Assembly: GCA_029263175.1 (NCBI GenBank) | Contig: JAJCXZ010000049.1 | Location: forward strand, 1-64,000 | Origin: Acidimicrobiales bacterium | GTDB taxonomy: Bacteria > Actinomycetota > Acidimicrobiia > Acidimicrobiales > Aldehydirespiratoraceae | Direction of reading: 5' to 3' | DNA length: 64,000 bases | Part shown: positions 49,760 through 58,537 of the stretch, one piece after another | Layout: each line of letters opens with the position of its first letter | Numbering within the stretch: position 1 is the stretch's first letter | Translations under genes and position numbers: made by a program | Notes under the pieces: model-generated | What the model was told of the DNA's origin: nothing | Database searches by the model: none | Seen by the model: the letters and a program-made list of their open reading frames with translations, nothing else

Positions 49760-50878
49760 ATGAGCAACAACTCGACCATGCTTCGATCGACCGTGACCGA
49801 CGATGGGGTGGTGCGACTCACCCTCATCGAGGAACCCATTCCCGAAGCCGGACCGGACGAGGTGGTGGTGGCGGTGGAGGCGTCGCCGATCAACCCGTCG
49901 GACCTCGGAATGTTGCTGGCCGGCGCAAAGCCGGAATCGTTGAGCAGCCATGGCGATGCTCTCGTCGGCCAACTCGGCGGTGGGGCCGTTGCGGCCAATG
50001 CTGCCCGCCTCGGACAGGCGATGCCGGCAGGCAACGAGGGCTCCGGCATCGTGGTCGCCGCCGGTGCATCTGGCGCCGCTCAGGCATTGATGGGCAAACG
50101 CGTGGCCGCCCTGAGCGGGGCCATGTACGCGACCCATTCCAGGGTCTCCACCGCGATGTGCGTTGAGATGCCGGAGTCGGTCACCGCCGAGCAGGCGGCG
50201 TCCTGTTTCGTCAACCCGCTCACCGCGTTGGGAATGACCGAGACGATGCGCATGGAAGGTCACACCGCGCTCGTCCACACGGCGGCAGCGTCGAACCTCG
50301 GTCAGATGCTCCAGCGGATCTGCCTTGATGACGGCATCGCGCTGGTCAACATCGTGCGTCGAGAGGAGCAGGCCGAACTGTTGCGGTCACAGGGTGCGGA
50401 GTGGGTCGTCGATTGGTCGGCCGACTCGTCGCGCGACGATCTGACCGACGCGCTCGCGGCCACCGGAGCCACGATCGCGTTCGACGCGATCGGCGGCGGG
50501 CAGCAGGTCGATACGATTCTCGGGTGCATGGAGGCGGCCGCTTCACGGGGCGCAGGCTTCAGCCGCTACGGGTCCGACACTCACAAGCAGGTCTACATCT
50601 ACGGCGGGCTCGACCGTTCCCCCACGCCGTTGACCCGCACGTACGGCATGTCATGGGGAGTGGGTGGCTGGCTCCTCACTCCGTTCCTGGGCCGGATCGG
50701 CCTCGAGGGCATCGTGCGCTTGCGTGAGCGCGTCACCGCCGAGATCACCACCACCTTCGCCAGTCACTACGCCGAGACGATCTCGCTCGAGGAGATGCTC
50801 GACCCCGAGGTTGCTCGCCGCTATGCCGTCCCGACCACGGGGGAGAAACGACTGGTGACGCCGGGCAAACACGCCTGA
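49760..50878 (+). CDS. Medium-chain dehydrogenase/reductase (quinone-oxidoreductase-like)
   Basis: Zinc-free MDR protein of 372 aa. Substrate-domain start VVVAVEASPINPSDLGMLL is typical of quinone oxidoreductases, and the structural zinc Cys cluster is absent. NADPH-region LVHTAAASNLGQMLQRI, with GATIAFDAIGGG. Start ATG 49760 is preceded by AGAAGATGGG. It is a stand-alone gene after the pilus cluster. Confidence 0.87.
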   Translation: MSNNSTMLRSTVTDDGVVRLTLIEEPIPEAGPDEVVVAVEASPINPSDLGMLLAGAKPESLSSHGDALVGQLGGGAVAANAARLGQAMPAGNEGSGIVVAAGASGAAQALMGKRVAALSGAMYATHSRVSTAMCVEMPESVTAEQAASCFVNPLTALGMTETMRMEGHTALVHTAAASNLGQMLQRICLDDGIALVNIVRREEQAELLRSQGAEWVVDWSADSSRDDLTDALAATGATIAFDAIGGGQQVDTILGCMEAAASRGAGFSRYGSDTHKQVYIYGGLDRSPTPLTRTYGMSWGVGGWLLTPFLGRIGLEGIVRLRERVTAEITTTFASHYAETISLEEMLDPEVARRYAVPTTGEKRLVTPGKHA

Positions 50879-50931
50879 GTCGAGGACGTCGTGCCCTATC
50901 GGTGGGCAGCGCCGTCGGTGATGATCAGACC

Positions 50932-52065
50932 ATGGACACTGGTCTCACGCTTGTGCACATTCGAGGGATCGAGATCCGGCTCAGCGGGAGCGTGGTGGTC
51001 ATCGTGGCGCTGGTGACGTGGTCGCTCGCCGTCAACATGCTGCCGGAGGTGGCCGAGGGATACGGCGATGGCGCCTACTGGAGTGTGGCTGCGCTCCTGG
51101 CCGTGGCCCTCCTGGCCGGACTCGTCGCCCACGAACTCGGCCATTCGATCGTCGCGGCACGCGAAGGGGTCGGTGTCTCGAGCATCACCCTCTGGATGTT
51201 CGGCGGCGTCGCTCGGCTCGAGTCGCAACCGAAGACCGCACGCAGTGCAGGCCGGATCGCGATCGCCGGTCCGGCAGTGAGCGCAGCGATCGGGGTGGCG
51301 GCGCTCGCGGTAGAGCCGCTGTTCGACGGGCTCACCGCAGCCGCCATCGCGTGGTACGGCGTGATCAATCTGGCCCTCGCGGTGTTCAACCTGCTCCCCG
51401 CCTTTCCCATGGATGGCGGGAGGATGTACCAAGCATGGTGGTGGGCGCGGACACAGGACCAGGACGATGCGACTCGGCGAGCGGTCTCCCTGGGGAGAAC
51501 GATGGGTGCGATCATGATCGGCTTGGGAGCGCTCGAAGCGCTCTCCGGTGCTGCAGTGGGCGGGGTTTGGTTGATCCTCATCGGCTGGTTCGTGCGAGAG
51601 GCCGGACGGGCGGAGCTGGATCAGGTCACGATCCTCGACCCGCTGAGCAAGCTTTGTGTCGCCCAGGTCATGACGGCCGATCCCGAGTCGGTGGTCGAGA
51701 CCGCGACGCTGGATTCGTTCGTTTCGCACTCCGTTCTCGGCGGGCGTCATACGACGTACCCGGTGGTGGCGGTCGAGGGTCACGTGGTCGGTCTGGTCAA
51801 TCTCCAGGCGATCCGATCCGTCGATCGCGAGCGCTGGGCGCAAACGACCGTCGGATCGGTGGCTACGCCGCTCGCCGAGGTTGCCACGATCGATGTTGCC
51901 GCGTCGGTCGCTGACGTGATGGAGCTCATGGCCGGCGACGCTCGCCGTCGCACTCTCGTCTTCGACAGCACCCGCCTGGTCGGGATCATCGCCCCCGCCG
52001 ATCTCACCCGGTTGGTTGCCGCTGTGCAGCTCGCGGGACCGGAAGCGTTCGAGCTGCCCAACTGA
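50932..52065 (+). CDS. Site-2 protease (M50) with CBS domains
   Basis: Integral membrane zinc metalloprotease of 377 aa. Metal motif HELGH at 67-71 (HExxH) in TM3, and the third ligand in LLPAFPMDGGRM near 160-166. Several TM helices to about 215. C-terminal part (about 240-372) holds paired CBS domains (VAQVMTADPESVVETATL, then EVATIDVAASVADVMELMAG), which bind adenosyl nucleotides. It resembles Rip3/SpoIVFB-like intramembrane proteases. I chose ATG 50932; GTG 50902 is an alternative. The PAP2 gene follows after 53 bp. Confidence 0.9.
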   Translation: MDTGLTLVHIRGIEIRLSGSVVVIVALVTWSLAVNMLPEVAEGYGDGAYWSVAALLAVALLAGLVAHELGHSIVAAREGVGVSSITLWMFGGVARLESQPKTARSAGRIAIAGPAVSAAIGVAALAVEPLFDGLTAAAIAWYGVINLALAVFNLLPAFPMDGGRMYQAWWWARTQDQDDATRRAVSLGRTMGAIMIGLGALEALSGAAVGGVWLILIGWFVREAGRAELDQVTILDPLSKLCVAQVMTADPESVVETATLDSFVSHSVLGGRHTTYPVVAVEGHVVGLVNLQAIRSVDRERWAQTTVGSVATPLAEVATIDVAASVADVMELMAGDARRRTLVFDSTRLVGIIAPADLTRLVAAVQLAGPEAFELPN

Positions 52066-52118
52066 CGCAAAGGGAACACAGTTGGAGGGCATCCAGGGTT
52101 CGGGACGTTGAGTGCCCT

Positions 52119-52784
52119 ATGGGACCAGATGATCGCCGACCGTTCGTGCTCTGCCACGCACTCTCACGTCGGGCATCGGCGATTGTCGTCGCTTCTGCGG
52201 TGCTGACTCTGATCGTGACATCGGCCGTGGCCTGGGGTGGGCGCGTACCGGGCTGGGAAGTCGAGATTCTCGAGTTCATCAACGGCTGGCCGGATTGGCT
52301 CGAGCCTCCGATGTGGGCGCTACAGCAGGTCGGTGTACTGGCCTCGCCGGTCATTGCCGGACTGATCATCGTGTGGTTCACGCGGAACTGGCGACACCTG
52401 GTGCCCTTTGTTCTGGTTCTGCCGCTAAAGCTCGGAATCGAGAAGGGTCTGGTCAAACAGTTGGTCGAACGGGAGCGGCCGTTTGTGTCGGTGGGGCCAG
52501 ACGTGAACGTGCGAGGCCCGGCATTCGAAGGCCTGAGCTTTCCATCGGGCCACGCCACCACTGCCTTTGCTGTCGCAATTCTCGTCTCAGCGTTCTTGCC
52601 GCGACGCTGGCGCCCGGTTGCGTTGGCGTGGGCGACCATCGTGGCGATCGCCCGTCTCTACTACGGCGAGCACAATGCCCTCGACGTGGTCGCCGGGGCA
52701 GCGATGGGCACCGCGTTCGCGGTTGTCTTGTGGTTCGCATTCCTGAACCGACACGTCGATCCCGCCTGCGATTGCGAGCGCTGA
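52119..52784 (+). CDS. PAP2 family phosphatase
   Basis: Membrane phosphatase of 221 aa. All motifs intact: K113-QLVERERP-121, FPSGH at 141-145, and ARLYYGEHNALD at 178-189 with H185 and D189. TM helices around them. The stop overlaps the next ATG by 1 nt, so it is coupled to the kinase/LPG-synthase fusion. Compared with 17011-17637 it is the second PAP2 next to a kinase-fold membrane protein. Confidence 0.9.
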   Translation: MGPDDRRPFVLCHALSRRASAIVVASAVLTLIVTSAVAWGGRVPGWEVEILEFINGWPDWLEPPMWALQQVGVLASPVIAGLIIVWFTRNWRHLVPFVLVLPLKLGIEKGLVKQLVERERPFVSVGPDVNVRGPAFEGLSFPSGHATTAFAVAILVSAFLPRRWRPVALAWATIVAIARLYYGEHNALDVVAGAAMGTAFAVVLWFAFLNRHVDPACDCER

Positions 52785-55141
52785 TGCATCGCGCCCACGT
52801 CCGATCCCCTGTCGACGTCCTGCGCCTTGTGGTCGGAGGGATCCTTGTCACGGGTGGCCTCGCCGTTGCGAACATCTTCGACTCGACCCTTCTCGGTCTG
52901 AGTGAGGACGGCGCTTCCGCCATCGAACCACTCCCTGACTGGGCGCATGATTTGCCCGCAGCAATCCTCGCCGTGGGAGTTGCTGTCGCGGTTGGTGGTG
53001 CACTTGCGTGGGCGCTGGCCACGACTCGATTTCGTCGCTTCGGCATGCTCGCCTCGGGATTCGTGGGAGCGTCGCTCCTCAGCCTCGGGGTCGGAGAGCT
53101 GATCTTTGACCTTGTCGACGTGTCAGTTCGCGCAGTGTTCCAAGCCGAGGATGGAGACTTCGCTCTCCCATTCGCCGGTGAAGAACGGCCCGGTGACCCT
53201 CTTCTCGCTGGAGCGGTCGCGATGCTGGTGGTGTCAGGTTCCTTTCTACCGCGTGGGACCACTCGTCGGCTCGGCGGGCTTCTCGCGCTCTACGCGGCGA
53301 TCTCGATCTGGTCATCGGGCTTGCCGGCACTCGGCCTCGTCGCCGATCTCGGAAGCGGGATGCTGGTGGCATCGGTGATGTTGCTCGTATTTGGCCGCCA
53401 CGACCTTGCTCCCGACGAGCAGGAGATAGCAGCGGCACTGCGATCGGTCGGCCTCGACCTACAGCACCTCGGGCGACTCGATGTCGACGCCCGCGCGTCT
53501 GCTCCCTGGGTCGGAACGACAGAGGAGGGCAGTCAGGTCTTTGTCAAAGCGCTTGGGCGCGACGAACGCAGCGCAGACCTTCTCTTCCGCGCGTACCGTT
53601 GGATCCGACTCCGCAAGACCGGAGACCATCGCCCTTTCGTGAGCCTTCAACGGGCCGTTGAGCATGAAGCGCTCGTCTCGCTTCAGGCCGCGGCCCTCGG
53701 CATTCGAACCCCGCGGATCGTCGGGGTCGCCGATGCGGGCGTCGACGGAATGGTGCTCGCCTATGAGGCGATTGATGGCGGCTCAGCCGACGGCTTCGAC
53801 GAGCTCGACGATGATGCCCTGGTCGCCATTTGGTCCATGGTGAGCCGGCTGCACAAGAAGCGAATCGCACACCGAGATCTGCGTCTGGCCAACATCTTCA
53901 TCGACGATTCTGGGATCCCATGGCTGATCGACTTCGGCTTCTCGGAGCTGGCTGCATCCGATCAACTACTCGGCACGGATGTCGCCGAGCTACTGGCCTC
54001 CACGGCCGCAGTCGTGGGCCCTGAGCGCGCCGTTGGTGCCGCCCACGTTGCCACCGGTCTCGCCGAACTCACCCGGGCGATGCCCTGGCTTCAGCCGAAT
54101 GCGCTGAGCTCCGCGACACGGCAGGCAGTCGGCGGCGAGAAAGGACTTGCTCCGATCCGTTCCCTGCTGATCCACGGCTGCGGTGTGCCGGAGGAAGACC
54201 CGGTCAAGCTCGAACGAGTCGATGGCAAGACCCTGTTCCTGCTGGCCACCATCGGGCTGAGCGCCTGGTTCCTCATCCCCCAACTTGCCGACATCGACAG
54301 TCTCTGGGAGCAAGCGCGCACGGCGTCCGCACCATGGGCGGCCACCGCGGTCGGGTTGTCGTTGCTGACCTATGTCGCCGCAACGGCCGCATTGTTGGGT
54401 GCCATCCCAATCCGCCTTCGGTTCGGCCCTGCGCTCGCAGCTCAGATAGCGTCGTCGTTCGCCAACCGTGTCACACCGGCCAAGATTGGCGGCGTGGCGA
54501 CGAACATTCGCTATTTCCAACGCCAGGGCGTTCCGGTTGCCGTCAGTGTGACAGCGGTCGGCCTGAATGCGATCGCCGGCTTGGTGATGCACGTCTCGCT
54601 GACCCTGGTGTTCTTGCTACTCGCAAGTGGAGACGACGACGCCACGCTGGCCATCGTGTCGCCGGCGACGATTGCGGTGGCAGTGGCAGTTCTGGTTGTC
54701 GTCATCCTCGGGTCGTCAGCTCTCCCGGTCACCCGTCGTTTGCTGACGACACATGTCGTCCCGCAGCTCCAGGCCGGCTGGGTTTCCATCCGGGCGATCG
54801 GGAGGAGTCCCTCCCGGTTGGTGCTGTTGTTGGGCGGATCGGGCGTGATCACCCTGGCCTACCTGGGCGCCATGGTCGCGAGTCTCGAGGCATTCGGATC
54901 GACGGCATCGTTTCCCATCGTGGCGCTGCTCTTTCTCACCGCGAGCGCGGTGGCCAACGCCGCGCCGACCCCCGGTGGTATCGGGGCCGCGGAGGCCGCG
55001 CTCATCGCCGCGTTCAGCACAGTCGAGGAAGCAACGATCGCCATCCCTGCGGTGTTCCTCTACCGGCTGGTGACATTCTGGCTTCCGATCCTGCCCGGCT
55101 GGGCCGCTATGTCGTACCTGCGGCGGACAGAGAGGATCTGA
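52784..55141 (+). CDS. Kinase-fold domain fused to LPG-synthase-type membrane domain
   Basis: 785-aa fusion. Residues about 15-205 are hydrophobic with about six TM helices. About 215-470 is a kinase fold with Lys in VFVKALGRDE (about 254), HRDLRLANIFI near 362-372 (catalytic Asp) and LIDFGFSE near 385 (full DFG). About 485-780 is the flippase-like LPG_synthase_TM (UPF0104) domain with about eight TM helices, including SSFANRVTPAKIGGVATNIR and NAAPTPGGIGAAEAALIAAF. It begins at ATG 52784, 1 nt overlapping the PAP2 stop; a longer frame back to 52295 is antisense-like noise in the PAP2 gene. The C-terminus is convergent with the SRPBCC gene by 35 nt. A lipid phosphorylation and translocation role is an inference. 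Confidence 0.85.
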   Translation: MHRAHVRSPVDVLRLVVGGILVTGGLAVANIFDSTLLGLSEDGASAIEPLPDWAHDLPAAILAVGVAVAVGGALAWALATTRFRRFGMLASGFVGASLLSLGVGELIFDLVDVSVRAVFQAEDGDFALPFAGEERPGDPLLAGAVAMLVVSGSFLPRGTTRRLGGLLALYAAISIWSSGLPALGLVADLGSGMLVASVMLLVFGRHDLAPDEQEIAAALRSVGLDLQHLGRLDVDARASAPWVGTTEEGSQVFVKALGRDERSADLLFRAYRWIRLRKTGDHRPFVSLQRAVEHEALVSLQAAALGIRTPRIVGVADAGVDGMVLAYEAIDGGSADGFDELDDDALVAIWSMVSRLHKKRIAHRDLRLANIFIDDSGIPWLIDFGFSELAASDQLLGTDVAELLASTAAVVGPERAVGAAHVATGLAELTRAMPWLQPNALSSATRQAVGGEKGLAPIRSLLIHGCGVPEEDPVKLERVDGKTLFLLATIGLSAWFLIPQLADIDSLWEQARTASAPWAATAVGLSLLTYVAATAALLGAIPIRLRFGPALAAQIASSFANRVTPAKIGGVATNIRYFQRQGVPVAVSVTAVGLNAIAGLVMHVSLTLVFLLLASGDDDATLAIVSPATIAVAVAVLVVVILGSSALPVTRRLLTTHVVPQLQAGWVSIRAIGRSPSRLVLLLGGSGVITLAYLGAMVASLEAFGSTASFPIVALLFLTASAVANAAPTPGGIGAAEAALIAAFSTVEEATIAIPAVFLYRLVTFWLPILPGWAAMSYLRRTERI

Positions 55142-55598
55142 GCGCTTCGAGATGCTCGTGCACGTGGTCCTCGAACGCTCGACGCACCCCGGTGAGCGCA
55201 AGTGGCGCAGTCCAGAGGCCGCCCCGAAGCCTGAACTGGCCGGTGTGAGTCAGCTGCGTGCCGGATTCGATCGAGTCGAGTTGGAACCGTTCCTCGCAGA
55301 CTGCGAACGGTCCGGCGAGATGCTCGAAGGTGACGGCATCGGTCTCGTAGGTGACGAGCTCGATCGTGCGATACGGAAACGGCCCGGCGCGGCCCGCGAA
55401 CCTGCGGACGAGTCGGTGGCCTTCGTCGGCGACGATGTCATTGTCGGCATCTGCGAATCGTTTTCGAAAGTGGGCGAGCACGTCCTGTGGCGAGATTGGG
55501 AGATCGACCGAGTCGGGGCGAAGAGTCACTGTGGGACCCACGGCGAGACCGCCGAGCGCGCCGACGAACGCAAGGATGGCTGTCGGAGTCCTTGTCAC
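55107..55598 (-). CDS. SRPBCC-like protein, membrane anchored
   Basis: Protein of 163 aa with an N-terminal hydrophobic segment (ILAFVGALGGLAVGPTV) and a START/SRPBCC-type polyketide-cyclase-like body (AHFRKRFADADND, TIELVTYETDAVTFEHLAGP, GTQLTHTGQFRLRGG). No catalytic motif. ATG 55598 overlaps the channel gene's stop (ATGA), so it is the third gene of the malic-enzyme operon. Its 3' end overlaps the kinase/LPG-synthase gene by 35 nt tail to tail. Confidence 0.75.
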   Translation of the reverse strand: MTRTPTAILAFVGALGGLAVGPTVTLRPDSVDLPISPQDVLAHFRKRFADADNDIVADEGHRLVRRFAGRAGPFPYRTIELVTYETDAVTFEHLAGPFAVCEERFQLDSIESGTQLTHTGQFRLRGGLWTAPLALTGVRRAFEDHVHEHLEALRSSLSAAGTT

Positions 55599-56437
55599 GG
55601 GTTGGCCAGCCGTCGAGAGTTGACGAACCAGAAGGGCAAAGCGACGAGCAAGAACGCTCCGAGGATGTTGCCGATCGCGGCTGGCGCGATCCCCCAGGAG
55701 AGTGCGTCGCCCCAGCCGGGTCCGCGGCCGAGGGGATGGAGCAGCGAGAAATAGGCCATGTTGGCCGGACTGTGGAGAAACCCGGTTGCAACGAATGCCA
55801 TCACAGTGACCAGCACGGGGATGTATTTCCCGATGACGGTGCGGCCCATCGTGGCAAGGAATGCCGCCATGCCGACGAGCCAGTTGCCGAGCATGCCGGA
55901 TACCACGGCTCGGAAGAAGCCATCGGCTCCCCCGATGCGCTGATACCGCATCTTGGAATCAGCGATCTCGCCGAGGAGGTCTTCGTATTCTGCGCCATAG
56001 CTCTGCGTGTAGTTGACGACTTGTCCGATGATGAACGCGCCGAGCAGGTTCCCAGCGGCCGCGAGTACCCACAGGCGAAGGATCGAGGAGCGGATCGTCG
56101 CCGAGTTCCGGCTGAGAAGTGTGGCGGGCATCTCGACATTGACTTCCGTGAACAGAAGGGCGCCGCTGAGAACAACGAGGAAGAAGCCGGTCGAAAAGCC
56201 GAATCCTTCGAGCAGGCGTTTGACGCCCTCATTGTCGGTGCCGGTGGCGATGAGGGTGCTGAAGAGCGCACCAATCGTGATGAACCCTCCTGCGATCGTG
56301 CTGAGGACGAGGACTTGCCAAGTCGACAGCGAAAGTGCTCGTTTGGCGCCCGCGTCGGCCATCTCGATGAGTACGGCCTCGGGTGGGAGGTACTGCGCGG
56401 CTGGAGCGTCGCCGTTGATCTCATGGTTGGTCGTCAC
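55595..56437 (-). CDS. Formate/nitrite transporter family channel
   Basis: FNT-family membrane protein of 280 aa with about six TM helices. Typical parts: EVNVEMPATLLSRN, AAGNLLGAFIIGQVVNY, GNWLVGMAAFLA and FLHSPANMAYFSLL. These channels carry formate, nitrite or small monocarboxylates. I chose GTG 56437, which overlaps the malic enzyme stop (GTGA); a longer start at 56488 lies within malic enzyme. Beside malic enzyme, a monocarboxylate (pyruvate, lactate or formate) is a reasonable guess. Confidence 0.88.
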   Translation of the reverse strand: MTTNHEINGDAPAAQYLPPEAVLIEMADAGAKRALSLSTWQVLVLSTIAGGFITIGALFSTLIATGTDNEGVKRLLEGFGFSTGFFLVVLSGALLFTEVNVEMPATLLSRNSATIRSSILRLWVLAAAGNLLGAFIIGQVVNYTQSYGAEYEDLLGEIADSKMRYQRIGGADGFFRAVVSGMLGNWLVGMAAFLATMGRTVIGKYIPVLVTVMAFVATGFLHSPANMAYFSLLHPLGRGPGWGDALSWGIAPAAIGNILGAFLLVALPFWFVNSRRLANP

Positions 56438-58131
56438 GATGTTGGCGGCGCTGGTAACGGCTGGACTGGTGCGTAGGTAGGAGCCCACCAGGTTGCATCG
56501 ATACGACGATTGATCTCGTCCTCGTCGAGCGCTGGTGCTACACCGTCGGCCACTGCGGCCTGAGCGACCGCGGCGGCGATGCGACGACTGACGGAGTGGA
56601 GATCATCAAGTCGGGGGAGAACCCCCGCGTTGGGAGTCCGTGGAGTGCACGGACTCTGATCGGCTACTGCTTGAGCAGCCGCGAGGAGCATCGAGTCGGT
56701 GACCTTGGTGGCACGGCACACGAGTGTGCCGAGCCCGATGCCGGGGAAGACGTAGACGTTGTTGGCCTGGGAGATGTGATGGGTGACGCCGTCGAATTCG
56801 ATGTCATCGAAAGGGCTACCGGTGGCGATCAGCGCGGCGCCCGCCGTCCACTCGACGAGGTCGCTCGGGAGTGCTTCAGCGTGGTCGGTGGGGTTGGAGA
56901 GCGGAAGGATGACGGGGTGCGTGGTCGTCGATGCCATGGACCGGATGATCTGCTCGGTGAAGAGCCCCGGCTGGCCTGACACTCCCACCAGCACTGTTGG
57001 TCGAGCGTGCTCGACGACGACGGACAGAGGTTTGCAGCCCGAAGGACTCGCCCACGGAGCGACGCGTTCCCAGCGCTGGGCGAATGGTTTCTGGAAATCG
57101 CGGAGATCGGTGCGCCGATCGTGAAGCAGTCCTTCTGAATCGGTCAGGAAGAGGCGAGACCCGGGGTCGACGACGCCGTCCGCCTCGAGAGCGTCGCTCA
57201 ACATCGCGGCGATACCGCTTCCGGCCGAGCCGGCACCCACGATGCAGATGGTTTGGTCCGCAAGTTTGGAACCTGTTGCGTGCACGGCGGCGTGGATTGC
57301 CGCCAGAGCGACAGCGGCAGTGCCTTGGATGTCGTCATTGAAGCTCAGAATGCGGTCGCGGTAGCGATGGAGGAGTGGGGTGGCATGGTGCCCGGCGAAG
57401 TCCTCCCATTGCAGCAGCACCCCTGGGAAGCGGCGCCCCAGCGCGGTCACGAATTGTTCGATGAATTCGTCGTAGTCCTCGCCGGTTACCCGCTCGTGTC
57501 GCCAGCCCAGGTAGAGCGGATCATTCAGCAGGGTCTCGTTGTTTGTGCCCACGTCGAGGAAAATCGGGAGCGTTCGGCCCGGGTCGACGCCGCCGGCTGC
57601 CGTGTAGAGCGAGAGCTTGCCGATGGGAATCCCCATGCCGCCGATGCCGAGGTCGCCGAGCCCCAGGATGCGCTCGCCGTCGGTGACGACCACAACATCG
57701 ATGTCGTCGTCGATGGCATCAAATTGCGCATGGATCCGATCTCGATCGGGCCAACTCAGGAAGAGGCCGTGCGGTCGTCGATAGACATGGCTGAACTCCT
57801 GGCACGCCTGGCCCACGGTCGGCGTGTAGAGCAAGGGCAGCATCTCGGCGAGGTGAGTTTCGACGAAGGCGTAGAACAGCACGGTGTTCGTGTCGTGAAG
57901 CGCCCGCAGATAGATGTGTCTCTCGAGATCGTCGTGGAGGCGGTCGAACTTCTCGCGAACCCGCTCGCATTGTTCGCCAATGGACTCGACGCGTGCCGGA
58001 AGCAGGCCATCGAGGCCAAGCAGAGCTCGCTCCGTGAGCGTGAAGGCCGTGCCTTTGTTCAGCGACGGATCATTGAGGACCGATCGCCCCCGGAGAGGCG
58101 TCGAGTGAGGCGGAGTGGTGCGGGTCATCAA
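56434..58131 (-). CDS. NAD-dependent malic enzyme
   Basis: Large-subunit-type malic enzyme of 565 aa; oxidative decarboxylation of malate to pyruvate. N-terminal malic domain: LLYTPTVGQACQEFSHVYRR, GLGDLGIGGMGIPIGKLSLY, and QWEDFAGHHATPLLHRY. Metal/active residues in SFNDDIQGTAA. NAD-binding motif VGAGSAGSGIA. The length and YTPTVG motif identify the ScfA/eukaryote-like NAD type. Operon: malic enzyme, FNT channel, SRPBCC protein. Confidence 0.95.
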   Translation of the reverse strand: MMTRTTPPHSTPLRGRSVLNDPSLNKGTAFTLTERALLGLDGLLPARVESIGEQCERVREKFDRLHDDLERHIYLRALHDTNTVLFYAFVETHLAEMLPLLYTPTVGQACQEFSHVYRRPHGLFLSWPDRDRIHAQFDAIDDDIDVVVVTDGERILGLGDLGIGGMGIPIGKLSLYTAAGGVDPGRTLPIFLDVGTNNETLLNDPLYLGWRHERVTGEDYDEFIEQFVTALGRRFPGVLLQWEDFAGHHATPLLHRYRDRILSFNDDIQGTAAVALAAIHAAVHATGSKLADQTICIVGAGSAGSGIAAMLSDALEADGVVDPGSRLFLTDSEGLLHDRRTDLRDFQKPFAQRWERVAPWASPSGCKPLSVVVEHARPTVLVGVSGQPGLFTEQIIRSMASTTTHPVILPLSNPTDHAEALPSDLVEWTAGAALIATGSPFDDIEFDGVTHHISQANNVYVFPGIGLGTLVCRATKVTDSMLLAAAQAVADQSPCTPRTPNAGVLPRLDDLHSVSRRIAAAVAQAAVADGVAPALDEDEINRRIDATWWAPTYAPVQPLPAPPTS

Positions 58132-58215
58132 CGTCGGTAACCCGCCGTGGCCCTCTCACGTTCCGCTTCGTGCCAAAATGGGGAAGCCTTCGCTGGTTCG
58201 GAGGGTTCTCACCCC

Positions 58216-58506
58216 ATGATCCGTGCAGTGTTCGATGGTGTCGTATTGGCGGAAAGCGATGACGTTCGTGTTGTCGAAGGGATGTCGTATTTTCCGCGGG
58301 ACAGCGTGAAGGACGGCGCCCTCAACGAGAGCGCCACCACGAGCCGCTGCTTCTGGAAGGGCAAGGCCACCTACTGGGACGTCGCCGGTGAATCAGTGAT
58401 CGGCAAGGACGCTGCGTTCGGCTACGAGCACCCGTGGCCCCTCGCCCGGCGCTTGGTAAACGACCGGGTCGCCTTCTGGCGCGGCGTCGAGATCCAACGC
58501 GATTGA
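58216..58506 (+). CDS. DUF427 domain protein
   Basis: Small protein of 96 aa, DUF427: RAVFDGVVLAESDDVRVVEG, YFPRDSVKDGAL, CFWKGKATYWDV and YEHPWPLARRLVNDRVAFW cover the whole domain. A beta-fold of unknown function widespread in actinobacteria. ATG 58216 is preceded by GGAGGGTT at 58199-58206. Divergent from malic enzyme. Confidence 0.9.
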   Translation: MIRAVFDGVVLAESDDVRVVEGMSYFPRDSVKDGALNESATTSRCFWKGKATYWDVAGESVIGKDAAFGYEHPWPLARRLVNDRVAFWRGVEIQRD

Positions 58507-58537
58507 GGCCGATCGCGCATACCCATCGACGCGCCGG

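Noticed and set aside
52295-52783. N-terminal extension of the kinase/LPG-synthase protein
   Set aside because: It overlaps the intact PAP2 gene in another frame; ATG 52784 with a 1-nt overlap is a better start.
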